Source of the DNA: Perkinsus marinus ATCC 50983
Lineage: Eukaryota; Perkinsozoa; Perkinsida; Perkinsidae
Length of the DNA stretch: 59,053 nt
Direction: 5' to 3'
Assembly: GCF_000006405.1 (NCBI RefSeq)
Contig: NW_003213081.1
Coordinates: 32,498-91,550 of the forward strand
Every line of letters begins with the position of its first letter. The stretch's first letter is position 1. Positions 21,487 through 33,793 of the stretch are shown piece after piece. Both the position numbers and the translations under genes were made by a program. The notes under the pieces were generated by a model, which had not been told where the DNA came from, ran no database searches, and worked only from the letters and a program-made list of their open reading frames with translations.

Positions 21487-22809
21487 ATGCATCGGCTACC
21501 GACACCTGAGCCAGGTCAGCCGTGTGAGACGCGTATTCTTACCACGTACTTCACACAACATAAGTCTGACTGGCAACGTGAAGGGGCACGGACGAAAGTG
21601 AAATACAAGTACACCGAAGCCTCCTCCTTTCATTCCTGGGGTGCCAGCAAACTGGCAGATACATGCGCAAGTTTTATGAATCGGCTCGGACGGTGTCGGG
21701 CATTCGGGTAGAGATTATTCATGACGGTTTGCCTGACGACTTTATTGCCAATTATACCACTGATAAGATCAAGTTCATGTGAGGAGCACTACAACGATGC
21801 AATGAGACAGTATAACCATTAGATACTGCGATCTGCACCAGTACGAGAAAAGACTCGGAGTTAACGATGTAGATTGCCGTCTCTGTTCCTAATGTTTCCC
21901 AAGGGACCTGACTTTCACATCGACTGTCAATGACCGTCTCGCTCTGCTATGGTATATTCAATAGCAGAGCACTCGGGCACGACTATGATGTTCGTATCTC
22001 CGATGGTAGGTTCGATACTACTGCTTCAAGGAGCGCCTAATCGCTAATCCCGAGTGGGAGTTTGTGTTCACGACCGACCTCACAGATGTGTTCGTCAAGA
22101 GCAACCCCTGCCCTTATGTGAGATGACTCTCCTTACATCGCTCTTAGCCCGATCAGGCCAGAAAGCATAGAGACCGCATATTCGTCGGCCGAGAGACAGT
22201 AGACTTGCCGAATCACCCATGGATGGAAAAAAGATTCAGGGAAGTAGCATTACTCCCATTCCTGATGGCTCAGCCGTCACATGAGGAGGGACTGTCTTTT
22301 TTTCCGATGATCGCTATCGGAGTCGCCCTCAGTTGAGCGGAAAATATTACGATTGGTTCCGCAGCCTGAGTCCATTTGGCCCTGAGGATAAGCGCATCTT
22401 CAATTGTGGCATCCTGGGTGGTAGGCATCTCACCACACCATACGACTTGAGCATTTGCCCCCAAGGCACCCCCCGACTTTTGCTGCGCCTCTTCGACCGC
22501 ATGCTTCAAGTTATTGAGGATCCCCAATTACGTATTCGGAAGGAGAGTCCCGACACGGAGGTGACGGCTGAGCAGTTGGCAGTCTGGTAGACCAGTTCGT
22601 GGTTATTATCATTCAGGTTAATGTGAACATGCCGGCCCTCAATTGGGTCCTCTTCACCTCCTACCCACCAGAGTCGATTCAAAGCGACCAGCCAGTACAC
22701 AGTCGGTGAGTTTGTCGACGCTGACCAAGTCCTGATGCACCTGCTGCTACTGCTCAGATACAAGTCGTGGGAGGCGGATCGGACTGATGTCTGGTTTGTG
22801 CATAAGTGA
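21487..22809 (+). CDS. Second glycosyltransferase-like protein, multi-exon
   Basis: Exons linked by short introns read CETRILTTYFTQHKSDWQ, FHSW-YMRKFYESARTVSG, VEIIHDGLPDDFIANYTT, NPEWEFVFTTDLTDVFV (a DXD-like acidic motif), HRDRIFVGRETVDLPNHPWM, DKRIFNCGILGGRH, TPRLLLRLFDRMLQVIED, NMPALNWVLFT and DADQVLMHLLLLLRYKSW, with stop TGA 22807-22809. The pattern (a TTDLTDV acidic motif, FNCGILGG, NMPALNWV) is that of nucleotide-sugar transferase-fold proteins. The start is uncertain: the ATG at 21487 is the first in-frame one but no signal sequence is visible, so an upstream exon may be missing. It follows the GT8 gene and tRNA on the same strand, hinting at a small glycosylation cluster. Confidence 0.6.
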
Positions 22810-23373
22810 AGACGGTAAGAAGCATCGTCGTTTTCGAGGCAGCCGCTTTTGTTGTAGCATGTCTAACACGTCGGGATCACCTCAACAACCCGTTTCCTAC
22901 ACACATTTAGCGCTGCGTTCCTCAGTTGTGCAAACTCTGGTCACAGGGAATGTATGGCAGCAGCCCTCAATTCGATTACGAATGAACGCACAGGAGTAAG
23001 AGCGTTCTGTGCTTTGCTCACCGGATGTGACCGTCATTCTATGAGGTCACTACTGCTGATAGCACGACGTTGGTTTCGAATATTCAACTGCCCGTCTGTG
23101 ACAATTATTCCTCTTGTCATATGGCTCACAAGGATGCCTTATGCTCTTGTTGAAGACAATCTTCATCGACAATTTGTTATGAGTTTTGAGTTTTGAGTTT
23201 CAATGTGTCACAACACAAAATTAATATCAACGAAACATGTTCCTAATTAGATGGACGAAGAAATGAACACACAGAATCGAAGGAATCTTCCCACGGGTCC
23301 TCTACCGGTGGAGGAGGGTTTGGCAAGCTGCCATCCCTGAGGGAGGGAATCTCGAGTTCTACCGACAACCGAC
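22810..23373. other. Gap between convergent genes, no gene seen
   Basis: Short frames only. It ends just before the stop of the minus-strand CMGC kinase. No repeat recognised. Confidence 0.4.
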
Positions 23374-24687
23374 TCACAAGTAGTCAGCCAGAGCCGTGCC
23401 GATTCTCTCGTGACAGTCCTTTAAGAATTCACTCTCCAGCATTTGTCGTGCATGAGTGAATCGAAGTCGGGGGTCGTATCGGAAGGTCCCAGCCAGCATC
23501 GGAAGGGCGGCAGGGGGCAACCGAGGGATCTGAAAATAGTTTGCCTCTGTGGGCCTACCGAGGGTTGGGTTCACATCTTGGGCCAGCCGCACAGACCAGC
23601 TGTCTTTGCTCTCAAGGGCTTCTCGGGCGAACGGTACTTTACCATAGTCTGGCAAGAGCGTGGCGGCGGGCCAATATCGGAGCTCCTCGCCAAGGAGGTC
23701 AGCAGTCCGATCTTTCAGAGGGACCACCAAAGGGCTTCCACCGAAACGCTTGTAGAGCAAAAAGAGTTGCTGTATATCCGTCTGTCCTGAGGAGCGCGAG
23801 TAAAACGGCACACGACTTCGTAGTTCACACCAGCGATGAGTGGCTGACCTAGATACATCTCGCAAAGTATGCACGCTGCTGCCCACATGTCACAACTCGA
23901 TGTTTGAATCTCCGTGCCGAGTAGGATCTCGGGAGACTGATACCTTCTATGGAGGCTGGTTTAGGGTTGCTATGGTAGGAGCAGGTACCATCGTGTGGCC
24001 ACTTCTCGAGTTATCGGCGGAATGCATTCCTTCTCTTCCCCCGACGCTCTCGCCAAACCAAAGTCGCAAATGACCACTCGACCGTCCCTAACCGATGGAT
24101 GGTCTATGCCTCAACTAAGCGAAAGAATCTTCATGCTGCGTGCGCGTGCCGAGAAATAGAGTTCAGCGTGAAAAGGGCTCACCTATCCACGAGGACATTC
24201 CCAGGCTTCAAGTCTCGATGCATCATACCGGCATCATGGACGCAGGACAGCCCAGTGAGGACCTCTCGATAGATAAGTTTGATCAGCAACGACGGTAGAG
24301 GTGGCTTGCCTGGACCGATACGATGGACCACTACCGAGCAAGTGCCTACGGTTGAGTAGTTGGTCAAGATCCATGTCGTAGAGCCGTAGTTGGAGGACTA
24401 GGCAGTGCCCTTCGAATCGATGGCTGATGATATCGACGATGTTGGGGTGATGGGAGAGAAGTCGAAGCGTGAAGAGCTCTCGCAAGGCCCCTTTCAGAGA
24501 CTGGATCCCCAAGCCTGAACATGAGCAGCCTCCAGGGCTTCTCTCCCCATAGTGGTATACCCGAGGTACTGGTGTGGATCTTCTTCTCTGCTATCCCTCC
24601 TCCACCACGATGAAGATGGTCCTCAACTTTGAAGACTGTCGAGAACCTTCCGGCGCCTATCCTGGCGATCGGGGGCTGTCTGGGCAT
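23374..24687 (-). CDS. CMGC-type (CDK-like) protein kinase
   Basis: ATG 24687 starts MPRQPPIARIGAGRFSTVFK (P-loop), then IAEKKIH (catalytic Lys region), LRELFTLRLLSHHPNIVDII, YDMDLDQLLNR, HRDLKPGNVLVD (catalytic loop), VVICDFGLARA (DFG), VATRWYQSPEILLG (CMGC activation/P+1 signature), CDMWAAACILCEMYLGQPL and GQTDIQQLFLLYKRFGG. The C-lobe ends RYDPRLRFTHARQMLESEFL, with stop at 23374-23376. Six short GT..AG introns are needed up to YLGQPLIAG. Two further candidate introns in the C-lobe (42 and 63 bp) are multiples of 3 without stops, so I cannot say whether they are removed. No cyclin-binding PSTAIRE-like helix is evident, so a divergent CDK-like or MAPK-like kinase is the safest call. Confidence 0.85.
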
Positions 24688-24764
24688 TCCTATAAACTGA
24701 GGTCAACAACTGTGCGGCCAATGGCGATGAGTGTCCCAACACTAATGCCAAGATTCATTATTAT

Positions 24765-25444
24765 TCAACATTCATTGTTCATCAGGCGATCAAGCATGGC
24801 CTTTCTGTCCATCTCCAGGGTCTCCATGCTTCGACTGACCACACTCAACAGAACCACACCCTCCACAGAGGCTGACTCACCGGAGCTCCTCCACACGTGA
24901 TAACTCCCTCCGCTTCTCGGCCAGGACCGTCTGTAGATAAGCCACCCTGTAGACAGTCCATGCACACTATCAACACCCTGCCTCACTTCCTCTCCCGACC
25001 CTCATCCCTTTCCATAGCAGCCATGGTCCGAGCACCGATCACCCTCATCCTGGTGGCACAAACTGGCAGATATAACGCAAGGCTGCCCCTCACTGAGCTT
25101 CGTCGATTCGCTCGGCCTGTGCGGCAAGCTCGACCACTACTGCTTCGATGACTTCGTTGAACCGGGAAGATTCTGCAACGACAGAGTTTCGACACCGCCA
25201 TCTCAGAGCTGTTCCGACTCTTAGAGAACTCTATAGACGTATCGCGCAGGTCAGCGCTGTGAATATACGCATCCTCGGCGAGGACCCTTAGGCGATTAGC
25301 AGAGTCAAAGGTCACTGTCACGTCGGTATCGGTCATCAACACCAATGTGTGGAAGAAAAACCCAACCTTCGCATGAACCATATGACTACGAGCATTCCTC
25401 ATCCCCGCTGCTACTATCAAGATGCTACAAAACAACATATCCAT
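24765..25444 (-). CDS. Membrane-anchored coiled-coil protein
   Basis: ATG 25444 starts MDMLFCSILIVAAGM, a signal peptide or membrane anchor. Then come FFFHTLVLMTDTDVTVTFD, RLRVLAEDAYIHSADL and, after short introns, RFNEVIEAVVVELAAQAERI, TMAAMERDEGRER, AEKRRELSRVEELR and SMETLEMDRKAMLDRLMNNEC, with stop at 24765-24767. The later part is clearly helical coiled coil. The exon junction near 25190 is unresolved: the frames either side are good, but no donor/acceptor pair in the right phase was found. The family is not recognised; a p24-like cargo receptor was considered and not supported. Confidence 0.5.
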
Positions 25445-25635
25445 AAGTCGGTATGGGATAATGAGCAAGCGAACGCCCCTCGGATACAACAACCCCGTCT
25501 AGACTCCACCGGGCCCTATGACGACTAGGTAACACAACAAGGACGATAACCTAACAATCGGTTATCATCTAGTCCACGATCAGTACGATGTTCCGTGGAC
25601 GCATGCTGACTACTTCCACTATACAAGAAGATTGT

Positions 25636-26468
25636 CTATTGTGCTGCTACAGCGGGTGGGGCCGGGGGAGGGGCACCCACGGGTTCAGCTTGGGGTGAGC
25701 CTGCAGCTGCGTGGGGCATCGTCTTCTGGACAGGCAGGAAGAGCTTGAACTCCGGAGGCAGCTCCTCCTCGCTGACAAGAACGGCAATAGGACCATTGCA
25801 AATCTCAACCGAAATACCTGTATAGACGATCCGAGAAGTACACTCTCCTGATTCGGCAATTGGCGTGGAGCTGGATGGCCAGGGTTTCGATGTAATTGGT
25901 TCCGTAGGCTCTTCGGGTAAAGTCGGAGAGGTTGAACTGGAGAAGAGATGCCCCCCCCATGCAGATTCGCACAGTAGCTTACTTGAATCTGATTCCACCC
26001 CTCGTCGAGTCTCATCGGCATCGTACAGATAAAGGGCTTCACTCGAGTGGTCCTCTGATAGTTGGAGGCTCGGAATCTCCGACGGATGCCCTTATCGTCC
26101 AGGACGGCCACTTCAAAGGTGAAGTACTTCTTCAACTGCAAGGAGAAGCTCCAGCCTCACATACTATCGGAAGCCTACGTTTTTAATTATCATCACCAAG
26201 AAGGGCAGTTTGATTCCCAGAGTTCTCTTCGGATCAGCCGGGCATCTAATGAAGGTGGTAGCGACGTTGGTGCCCATAATCTCCAACACCTGAAAACGAC
26301 CATCAAAAGACGTTCGGGAGACCTTCGACTTACACTCGACTGAATGTCGGCATCGGTAAGGCGCTTAATGTGACCATTCCTGACTTGATCGGCCCAGATC
26401 TGCAGAGGCTTGCTGCCCACTGAGTACAGCACCGAGAGGAAGCCAGACTGGTAAGTATTCTTGAACAT
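25636..26468 (-). CDS. CFAP20: Cilia- and flagella-associated protein CFAP20, 5 exons
   Basis: Exons 26468-26334, 26289-26179, 26135-25983, 25936-25818 and 25771-25636 join in frame to 217 residues, with introns of 43-46 bp. The product follows human CFAP20 (BUG22) closely: [113 protein letters not shown] and [17 protein letters not shown]20 is an inner-junction protein of doublet microtubules, so the organism very probably has a motile flagellated stage. The extra C-terminus is Ala/Pro-rich ([15 protein letters not shown]). Confidence 0.96.
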
Positions 26469-27435
26469 CAGGGAGGTAGGTGGAAGCTGACTAAGAATAT
26501 AGAGTACGATTTTGAGTTTCCTTTCCGAAAGTGATCGAGACAAACGTTTCGTCGAATCTTGCGCACATCGAAAAATGCACGTTGACTTCGCATCGCTCCG
26601 CTCAAAGAGCGCAATTACATCGTCGGGCGCGCGCTATCACTGGCTGAATTTTCCTTGCGACCCTTTTTCCTTTTTCCCTTTTTCTTTCCTTTTTCCTAGG
26701 ATTATCGGCATCATTGGTTGTCATCACCAGAAATAGTAGAGGTAACTTTCATTGCTGTTGTCACCGCTGGGAGTCTTTGCAATGGTACTCTTTTCAGACT
26801 TGAAAAAATTCGTCGTTTTAGTTCAAATCCTTCTGCTGCTCTCCTGTTACATCATAAACTAGATTCACACACTTGTAGGCAACTGTACTTCCATAAGCCT
26901 CCTACCCGAGCAATCACAACTGCCAACCAGATCCACTCACGACAAGCCCCTATCGGCATCCCTTCACAAGTGCCAAGGAAAGTAAATTTCAACACACTCT
27001 TTATCGGTTCATTTCAAGCGAGTCTTCTGCCCAAAGACTGTCTCTTGTCGAGTCATCGAGGTGCTATTCAACATCCTGGCACGTGCATGCGAACCTGCCG
27101 TCCTCTCATATGCATTTTCTGACACCTGTTGCCAGTCATCGTACCCGACCTCATACGCTTCTTTCTACGTTCAAGTTGATTAACCCGCCGAGAGTCAGTA
27201 GTCAACCCCCGCGATGAGGTGTTCTTGTTGGCTCCTACTAGAACGATAGGCAACAGTGGATGCTTCGTTACTCTGCTGATGCCCCAGTCCCCGACCCGCA
27301 TTGTCGGTAGTGAGCCCGATGAACCGCAAAGATCTCCAAGCCCTCTACAACAAAGGGAAGCCCTTAATAGTGCAGACCCGTCATTCGTTTGGTAATGACT
27401 TCATGAATTCACTTTGACAAAAGAATTCATCTGAC
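26469..27435. other. Divergent intergenic region
   Basis: Lies between the starts of CFAP20 (minus) and the DDHD lipase (plus), so it should hold both promoters. Notable is a pyrimidine tract at about 26660-26698 (repeated CCCTTTTTC units). Short frames here look non-coding. Confidence 0.5.
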
Positions 27436-29185
27436 ATGTCCAGGGTTGCCAAGCGACGACTAGAGGAACATTTTGAGGTCGACTTGCGCTGTTGGCGTCG
27501 CTTCACACTACGTGATGAAGTAGCGCTAGAAGAAGCTTATCAGAATGGCATTCATAAAGATATTCCTGTGGAACAAGGGAGGTGCGACGGACCTAATTTG
27601 AATCTTACTAGCATCAACCTAAAGATATTCTTTCTACTGCGAGATACACGGTAAACCTCGAGACCATGACGCTGCGCTGTGTGTACTGGGAGGAGCCCGA
27701 CTGGCCAGTGATGCGGTCATCGTGGTTCTGGCGGCCGGACCATGGCACCGACCTTGGCATTGAAATCATCAACAACAGCTGGACCAACACTGTGAGACAC
27801 TTAACCGACCGCTTACGGTCGTACCCCACCACAGGATGCCACGCCAACGGCCCTTCCTCCCCTCCCTGTAGAGCCCTACCTTTGCCCCTTCGGACCGTCC
27901 GACTGTGCCCTGCTGGAGGGTCGGCGAGTGTATACTTATGTCGTACATCGCCTCGTATCACTTCAGGAGCCCTTGAGGAAATCCGTGAGGACCTGGAGTC
28001 GGGCCCGATTGACTGCGAACTAGAAGATACTCCTCAACACTCAAGTGAGCCAAGCTGGAAAGTCTCCCCGTTAGTCCCTGGTGTTATACAAGATTCGATC
28101 GTTCAATTTACTGTGAAGAAGATGAATACTAAATCCGCAAGTTCGAATGCCTCTCCGTCTCCCTCTCCTAAGGAAGCTAATCCCGATGATGTCATTGAGT
28201 ATGCCCTGTATAATACAGCCAGCAAATTCAAATTGAAAGTAGCCATCGGTTATAGCGCTCCACTGAATGATCAGTGTAGGTCTACCGAGGGTATTCAGTA
28301 AAGGAGGAGCCCCCGCCAGACGAGGATATACCAAAGGTCGATTTTTAGGGGTTTACTGCTGCCATTGCAGTGTGGGAAAATGTGCACATGGTCGACTACG
28401 TGCGTTGATTACAGAAATTTTAAAAAAATATCATTGGTTTTTGTACACTTATACGCGTGGTAACTCCTATAATTAGTGGAGAAACTCCTAAACTCAGCTG
28501 AGGAAAGCAAACATATATTCCAATTTTGGTCTCGGCTCAGGACTCCCCCGTGTGGCTGTGCTTCTTGATACACGGTATAGGGGAGATGCTCTATAACCGT
28601 AGACATGTGCCGACGGTCGGGGCCCCGAGGTGGGGCGAAAAAGGTCAGCAACTCAGAGAACCGCTCTCAGATGCCGGTCGCATTGTTGGCGTTACCGGCA
28701 CCTATTCGGGCAGAAACTACGAGAGGGTTATATGACTGATACCCCTGCAGGAGTCCCCGCTAGAATAGAGGTCAAACCCTTCCGCTCCGCTCGAGAGGGA
28801 GACGATTGCGTCGCAGGTTATCCCGATCGAATGGGGTCTTAGTGTCCACGACTCGGCACTCGATACGCGACTTGAAAGTGTTACTCTGACATCCTGTGGG
28901 GCGGTGAGGAGGGGGTGGTCTTGCTACTGTGCTTGAACCCACCGACAGGTCCGTACATTTGCTAACTTGGCGATTTCTGATGCATTTTTATACAGCCAGC
29001 CAACACGGAGAGAAACCATCCTCAAATACGTCGCTACTAAAGTGAGGAGTATTCGAGCGTTCGTATAAGCGGCTGGCAGATGCAAGAGAAATACCATCTT
29101 TTCTGCACGAACAACCCGGGTTTCCATGAGGACGTCCTCTCTGGTCGAAGTGCCGTGTGCATACTTGGACACTCTTTAGGTCAGT

Positions 29186-29245
<60 letters not shown>

Positions 29246-30238
29246 TAGTAGTAGTAGTGGTAGTAGTAAGACTGCATGCAGTGGGTCTACCAGGCTCAGT
29301 GGTAGCGTTCGACTTGCTCTCACGTCAACTACTGGTCGAACCACCAGAGGATGCTTCCATCGATACGTCAATTGCCACTGCCAAGGAGCCTTCGACCCCT
29401 GCGCCAGGGAGCTCAAGCCCTGCTGTAAGCCTAGGATTAGTCGAACTGACATAAGACCAAGTCTTAGGCGGACGAAGAATTCCAGTTGCCCTTCTGTCCA
29501 CGAGTGTTGTTCCTCCTTGGCTCGCCACTCGGCCTCTTCCTTACCATACGGAGTGAAGTCATGCCCACCGGGGCCCTCCCAACCTGCCGACGAGTATTCA
29601 ACATCTTCCACCCCAACGACTGTGTGGCGTACCGGCTGGAGCCCCTTGTTGCCCCTGTCCGTCCCTGCTCGTGAGTAGAGGCACCATTGCTGCTGTCCTC
29701 AGGAGCTCAATGGAATACCACCGATGTACATACCACACCGAGGGGGCCACCGGCTTCATGTGGCTGTAAGTCGTTGGCACTGTCATTGTAAGGAACTCAT
29801 CTGCAGGTGAGGCGACTGCATTCTGACGTGGGGTCAGCTTTCAGTAGTGTTGGTAGCACTATCTCGAGTTGGTTCGGACAGCCAACACAAGAACAGGTAA
29901 GGGAACACATCGTCGAGGGTCGCCTTGTAACATCCAGGTGGCCGAACAACACCGAAAAAGCAAGATAGAGTCGGCCCTGAAAGACTCCATCCCTTCGGTC
30001 AAACTCAACCAAGGTATGCCATTCATTATCGTCTTCATCTCACTCTTGACCAGGCCGCCGCATCGACTGGGTTATCCAGGAGTCGGTGACCGAGGCTGCC
30101 TCTGAGCTCTGGTCGGCATTCGGGAGCCATTTTTCGTATTGGAGACATGAAGACGTGGTTTCCTTCGTCGTAGCCCAGTTGGTGTGGTGCGATAAGGATG
30201 ATAAGCAATGGCGTGATAAAAAGGATAATTTCTTCTGA
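27436..30238 (+). CDS. DDHD-domain phospholipase (PA-PLA1 type), many exons
   Basis: Exons read MSRVAKRRLEEHFEVDLRCW, YTVNLETMTLRCVYWEEPDW, ALEEIREDLESGPIDCELED, YRGYSVKEEPPPDEDIPK, then the lipase core: PVWLCFLIHGIGEML, EWGLSVHDSALDTRLESVTL, RRETILKYVATKVRSIRAF, SAVCILGHSLGSVVAFDLLS (GxSxG nucleophile elbow), RVLFLLGSPLGLFLTIRSE, RRVFNIFHPNDCVAYRLEPL and RIDWVIQESVTEAASELW..HFSYWRHEDVVSF, with stop TGA 30236-30238. This is the order seen in intracellular PA-preferring phospholipase A1 proteins (SEC23IP/DDHD1/DDHD2), which act on ER-Golgi membranes. Two introns are unusual: one carries a dispersed element (28371-28522). The other, 29180-29293, splits the Gly codon of GHSLG and contains a (TAG)n array. 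Some middle junctions are unresolved. Confidence 0.88.
28371..28522 (+). repeat. Dispersed ~150-bp element, copy 4, in DDHD intron
   Basis: Begins GTGGGAAAATGTGCACATGG, continues TCGACTACGTG, TTTTTGTACACTTATACG, AGTGGAGAAACTCCTAAACT and ends CTGAGGAAAGCAAACATATA. It lies between the exon ending EDIPK and the exon starting with DSPVWLC, in the same orientation as the gene. Confidence 0.7.
29186..29268 (+). repeat. (TAG)n trinucleotide microsatellite
   Basis: About 28 TAG units with two GTGG interruptions, entirely inside the DDHD intron 29180-29293. On the minus strand it reads as poly-Leu and on + as poly-Val/poly-Ser; both are artefacts of the repeat. Confidence 0.9.
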
Positions 30239-30734
30239 CTACATTGGTCAACTCTTGTGTACTGAGTACGCTATTGGAAAATGAGGATCCACCCGAAATG
30301 CTACCAAGGTAGATGACAACTTTTTTCCATTCTACCTGCCTCACCCGCCGCAGAGGAAATTATATCCAAATTGAGTGAAGACTACTTTTCCCTTACGGCC
30401 TCAGCGGTTGGGCTCATTCTTCTTCGGTCAGGGAATAGGGTGACCTCTTCAACTGCACATGCGTGCGATTCCCCCACGGTCTCGGGTGTTGTACCTCGTC
30501 ATACAACTGTATCGTCCAAAACGTACCCAGTTAGTGTCTTTCGTTCGTTCTTGTGAAAACCAAGCCCCGTATTATTGAGCTCAGTATCGAACTGCATCGA
30601 ATACTGTTTGTTCCATCGGTCCTTTAATACCACACCACTTTCACTACGCAATACAGATGCTACTACTTAAGACACGTAGTTGACGAGTTAAACATGCACA
30701 CTTGGAAAAGTACCAAAAAACAGCTTCAATTGAC
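30239..30734. other. Gap between convergent genes, no gene seen
   Basis: No convincing frame or repeat on either strand. Confidence 0.4.
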
Positions 30735-33700
30735 TCAGAAGGTATCCTCCTGTGCCTTCGCCTTTCTACTCCTCCACTTCAAAGCCTCGAGGAATGCATC
30801 CGGGTTGTTGTGCGGATCGAACTGCCATATATGTTCCGGCTTGACGTCCTCCGCTGTAAAGCACTTCATCTTCTCAAGACCACACGCACCGAAACACTGA
30901 CTTGCGCCCAAGATACCGTTCACCACTCGATTCACAGTCCGAGGCAGACGAGTCCCGTTCGAGAGTAGTTCAATTCCAACCAAGCCGATGACTGGTCGAA
31001 CCACCCACTGTAGAGCTAACGTGAATACGTACCACAGGTGACCAAATGCTTGTGGATAGAGCAATCCTACGATGGTCAAAACGACCAGGATTGACATCAA
31101 CTTTAGTGTTTCGGAATAGTCGCTCTCCCACTGCACAATACGCGTGTACTCGGTGGTGATTCTGATCCATTTCGACATCTTCCTCTGGAGGAATCTTACT
31201 CCCTCCTGAGTATTCTTCGGTGCAAACTTCGAGCAGAAGAAGAGGAAGCCCAACCCCTTGGAGCCTTGAAACTCCGGCAGAGGGTCGGCATTGTCGTCAA
31301 CATCCTCCACCTCATCATCAGTCGAATCCTCAGATTCAGTGGCGGACCAATCTTCACACTGGTCGCCCAAACCAACGACATTGGCAGTCCCACGCCCCAA
31401 GGCAATGCCAGTGTTCACCGCCCCCGCGCCAACTGCCGCTACCTACGGACAACAAAAGAGGCGGAGCGAAGCAGATGATTTCCCTACAGCTCCTGCAACA
31501 CCACCTACTGTGCCTCTAACCAGACCAGTGATGCCAAGAGCCGTACCTAGAGGAAAGTGTGTATTCCTGGAATAATAGGAGGGCACACCTTTAATGAGGC
31601 CCTTGGCACCATCCTGTTGGAGGCCTCGTACTGGACTGGCAAACACACCAACAACGCCCGAGGTGATCTTCCCACCCGCCTGAGGTCAACCCTATGAGGT
31701 TCATCGACGTGCCTTTATTGACCTTCGTAAAGCCGTGTACAGCTCCCGTGGCGAGATTGCGATGTTTCCTATTCTGTTTGAGGATGTTCTTTTGCCTTTT
31801 CTTCTCTTTCAAGCCAGCCGGCTTGGTGAACCCAGGCTGTTCATAAAGGTCATCGATAACACCTACCACCCAGGATCTGTATCAAGTTTTGGAGACCATG
31901 ACTAGCAGCATCACGTCGACTCGTCCTTATCTTTTTCTTTTTCTCTGCCACTATCGTTGGGAGCGTCTAAGGCAGCTACTACTACTACCTCCATGAGTAC
32001 CTCTCGGCCTCACCTCACTGAGGGCCTGCACCATCGCGGCGGCCTCTGCCTGTCCACCTCCCCTATTGCCCGCCAGGCACCCCAGCCTGCCCCGGGCCTT
32101 AGTGCGGTAGTAGCTCCTGAATGAAAGCAAGTGACGCGTACCCTTCGTAAGGTACTGTCGTACTTGGTAAGAATAGCGACGAGTAAGAGCGTCACCATGC
32201 CGAACCACCGGTCCCCCGGCAGCCAACGACAGAGGGCTAGCCAGATCAGCATGGGGACGACGGACACTCTGAAGAGGAAGGGCCATACCCTCGGGACCAT
32301 CAGGATAGGCATACCTCAGACACGTGGGGTCCCATCGGCCGACTTTCTTAAAATCAAAGAAGGCGCTGATGTGAGATGCATGATCACCCGGTAAGACCAT
32401 ACCCTGCCTCACTCCCGTAAGCCCTTATCCCACAACAGTTCCTTGATCCTCATCGCAGAGGTATACACATTAGCGGGGTTGTATCTGATGCCATTCGCAG
32501 TTCTCTTGTATCAAGACTATGCTACTTCGGGAGGTGCCTCAGCTTCTCTGGTGGTGTGGCGAAGTTGGCACAAATCTGATCGATTTTCGAGAGGTAGTCG
32601 ACACGTATCGACAACTTGATCCTCCCACAATACAGTCCATCTGAGCAGCAGCCTCAATGACAGAGACAGCCGGCCCCCGAGGTATATGACCATATGCCTC
32701 GCTGGGTTCAAGGTGGAACCAGCCCTGAACGGTGTGGCCAGGGACGGCCTTGCGTATCGGTAGGAGCACCTACAGTGGGGGTGCCCAAGACCGGGAGGGC
32801 CAGCCGCTCACTTCCCCAAGGACCTCATCTTCTCCCAACATGTTCAAGGCCGATCGTCTCAACATTACTCTGACTCGTAGGACAGTGACAGGATGGTAAA
32901 CGTGCAATACGAATGCTTCATTGCAGAGGTAGCCCTCAAGGGACTTCTTGTATCGCATCAGTCGGGCCGTTCGACCAGCCCTGGATAGACGCATCACTAC
33001 CATGGGGTAGAACCCGCCCGACCACCACTACTACCTGCGCCTCCTCCCACCTGAGCATGCCATGTGGAGTAGCAGGTACGGTCTGACTCCACCCAAGATG
33101 CCCCGGGGAACCCCCTTCAGAGAGAAAGCCTAATCGACTTCAATCTCCACCGTCGTCGGGGTTAGTCACGCCACTACGTTGAGTGTTATAGCCCCACATG
33201 GTCCGTTCTCTTCGAATACCGAAGCGGGTTTCCTAGGTCCTAGTATTGCCGTAAGCCTGTTGAAGTCTCTCTCCCCTGGCTCTAGCCCATCGAAAGTAGA
33301 GGTATAGTGATGTACATGGGTCAACCACAATCGTTTGGTGTCAAAAGCAGAGGAAGGTGGAGGGCTGGCGGCAGCATCTACAATAACATGTTGGGTTGTT
33401 TCGGACGAGGGATCAGTACTCAGCCGAGCCTGGAAGTTCTGCCGGGTGTCCACTTCCCACTGAATCGTCTCTGGAGGGTTGGTGATGGTAAGAGGGTCGT
33501 CGACCTCCGGCGGGGTTGGTGGTCTTTCGCCCCTTTGGGCCTTTTTCTTGCCAAATAGAAACCTCTTTTCGGGTCTATCTTCATCATGCTTCTCTTTCCA
33601 ATCACCAAGCCAATCTTTCAACGCCTTGCCACGTTTGATGTTCCCTATCAGAAACTTTACGGCTAGTCGACATGCCCATAAGGGGGGAAACTCTACCCCC

Positions 33701-33793
33701 AATATAAGTCAAAACTTCCTTAATCTCACCTTTAGCGACGGCGGCTTCCACAACGTCTATTTCGACCGCCTCTGGGGAGGGCTGGGTAGCCAT
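30735..33793 (-). CDS. C2-domain protein with C-terminal membrane spans
   Basis: ATG 33793 starts MATQPSPEAVEIDVVEAAVA then KGEIKEVLTYIGG. Later exons include a basic linker (GDWKEKHDEDRPEKRFLFGK), WEVDTRQNFQARLS, a C2-like stretch (GYLCNEAFVLHVYHPVTVLR, LNMLGEDEVLGEV), HTVQGWFHLEPSEAYGHIPR, FFDFKKVGRWDPTCLRYAYP, RYSYQVRQYLTKGTRHLL, SPVRGLQQDGAKGLIKG, and a last exon (about 31418-30735) with TVGLLYPQAFG-type hydrophobic segments (LKLMSILVVLTIVGLLY; HLWYVFTLALQWVVRPVIGL). The C2 repeats plus paired C-terminal spans resemble MCTP/ferlin-like ER membrane tethers. One intron (about 31440-31490) contains the GCTTCGCTCCGC 12-mer, and another copy sits in the 5' leader. Junctions between 31.6 and 33.1 kb are only partly resolved. 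Confidence 0.6.

Noticed and set aside
21064-21492. 142-residue minus-strand frame
   Set aside because: Arg/Pro/Ser-rich composition typical of antisense; the + strand carries the WVDKGC motif and the next gene.
23443-23852. Plus-strand frames over the CMGC kinase
   Set aside because: Antisense shadows; the minus strand carries all kinase motifs in order.
29080-29678. Frames with poly-Val, poly-Ser and poly-Leu tracts
   Set aside because: Translations of the (TAG)n microsatellite within a DDHD intron.
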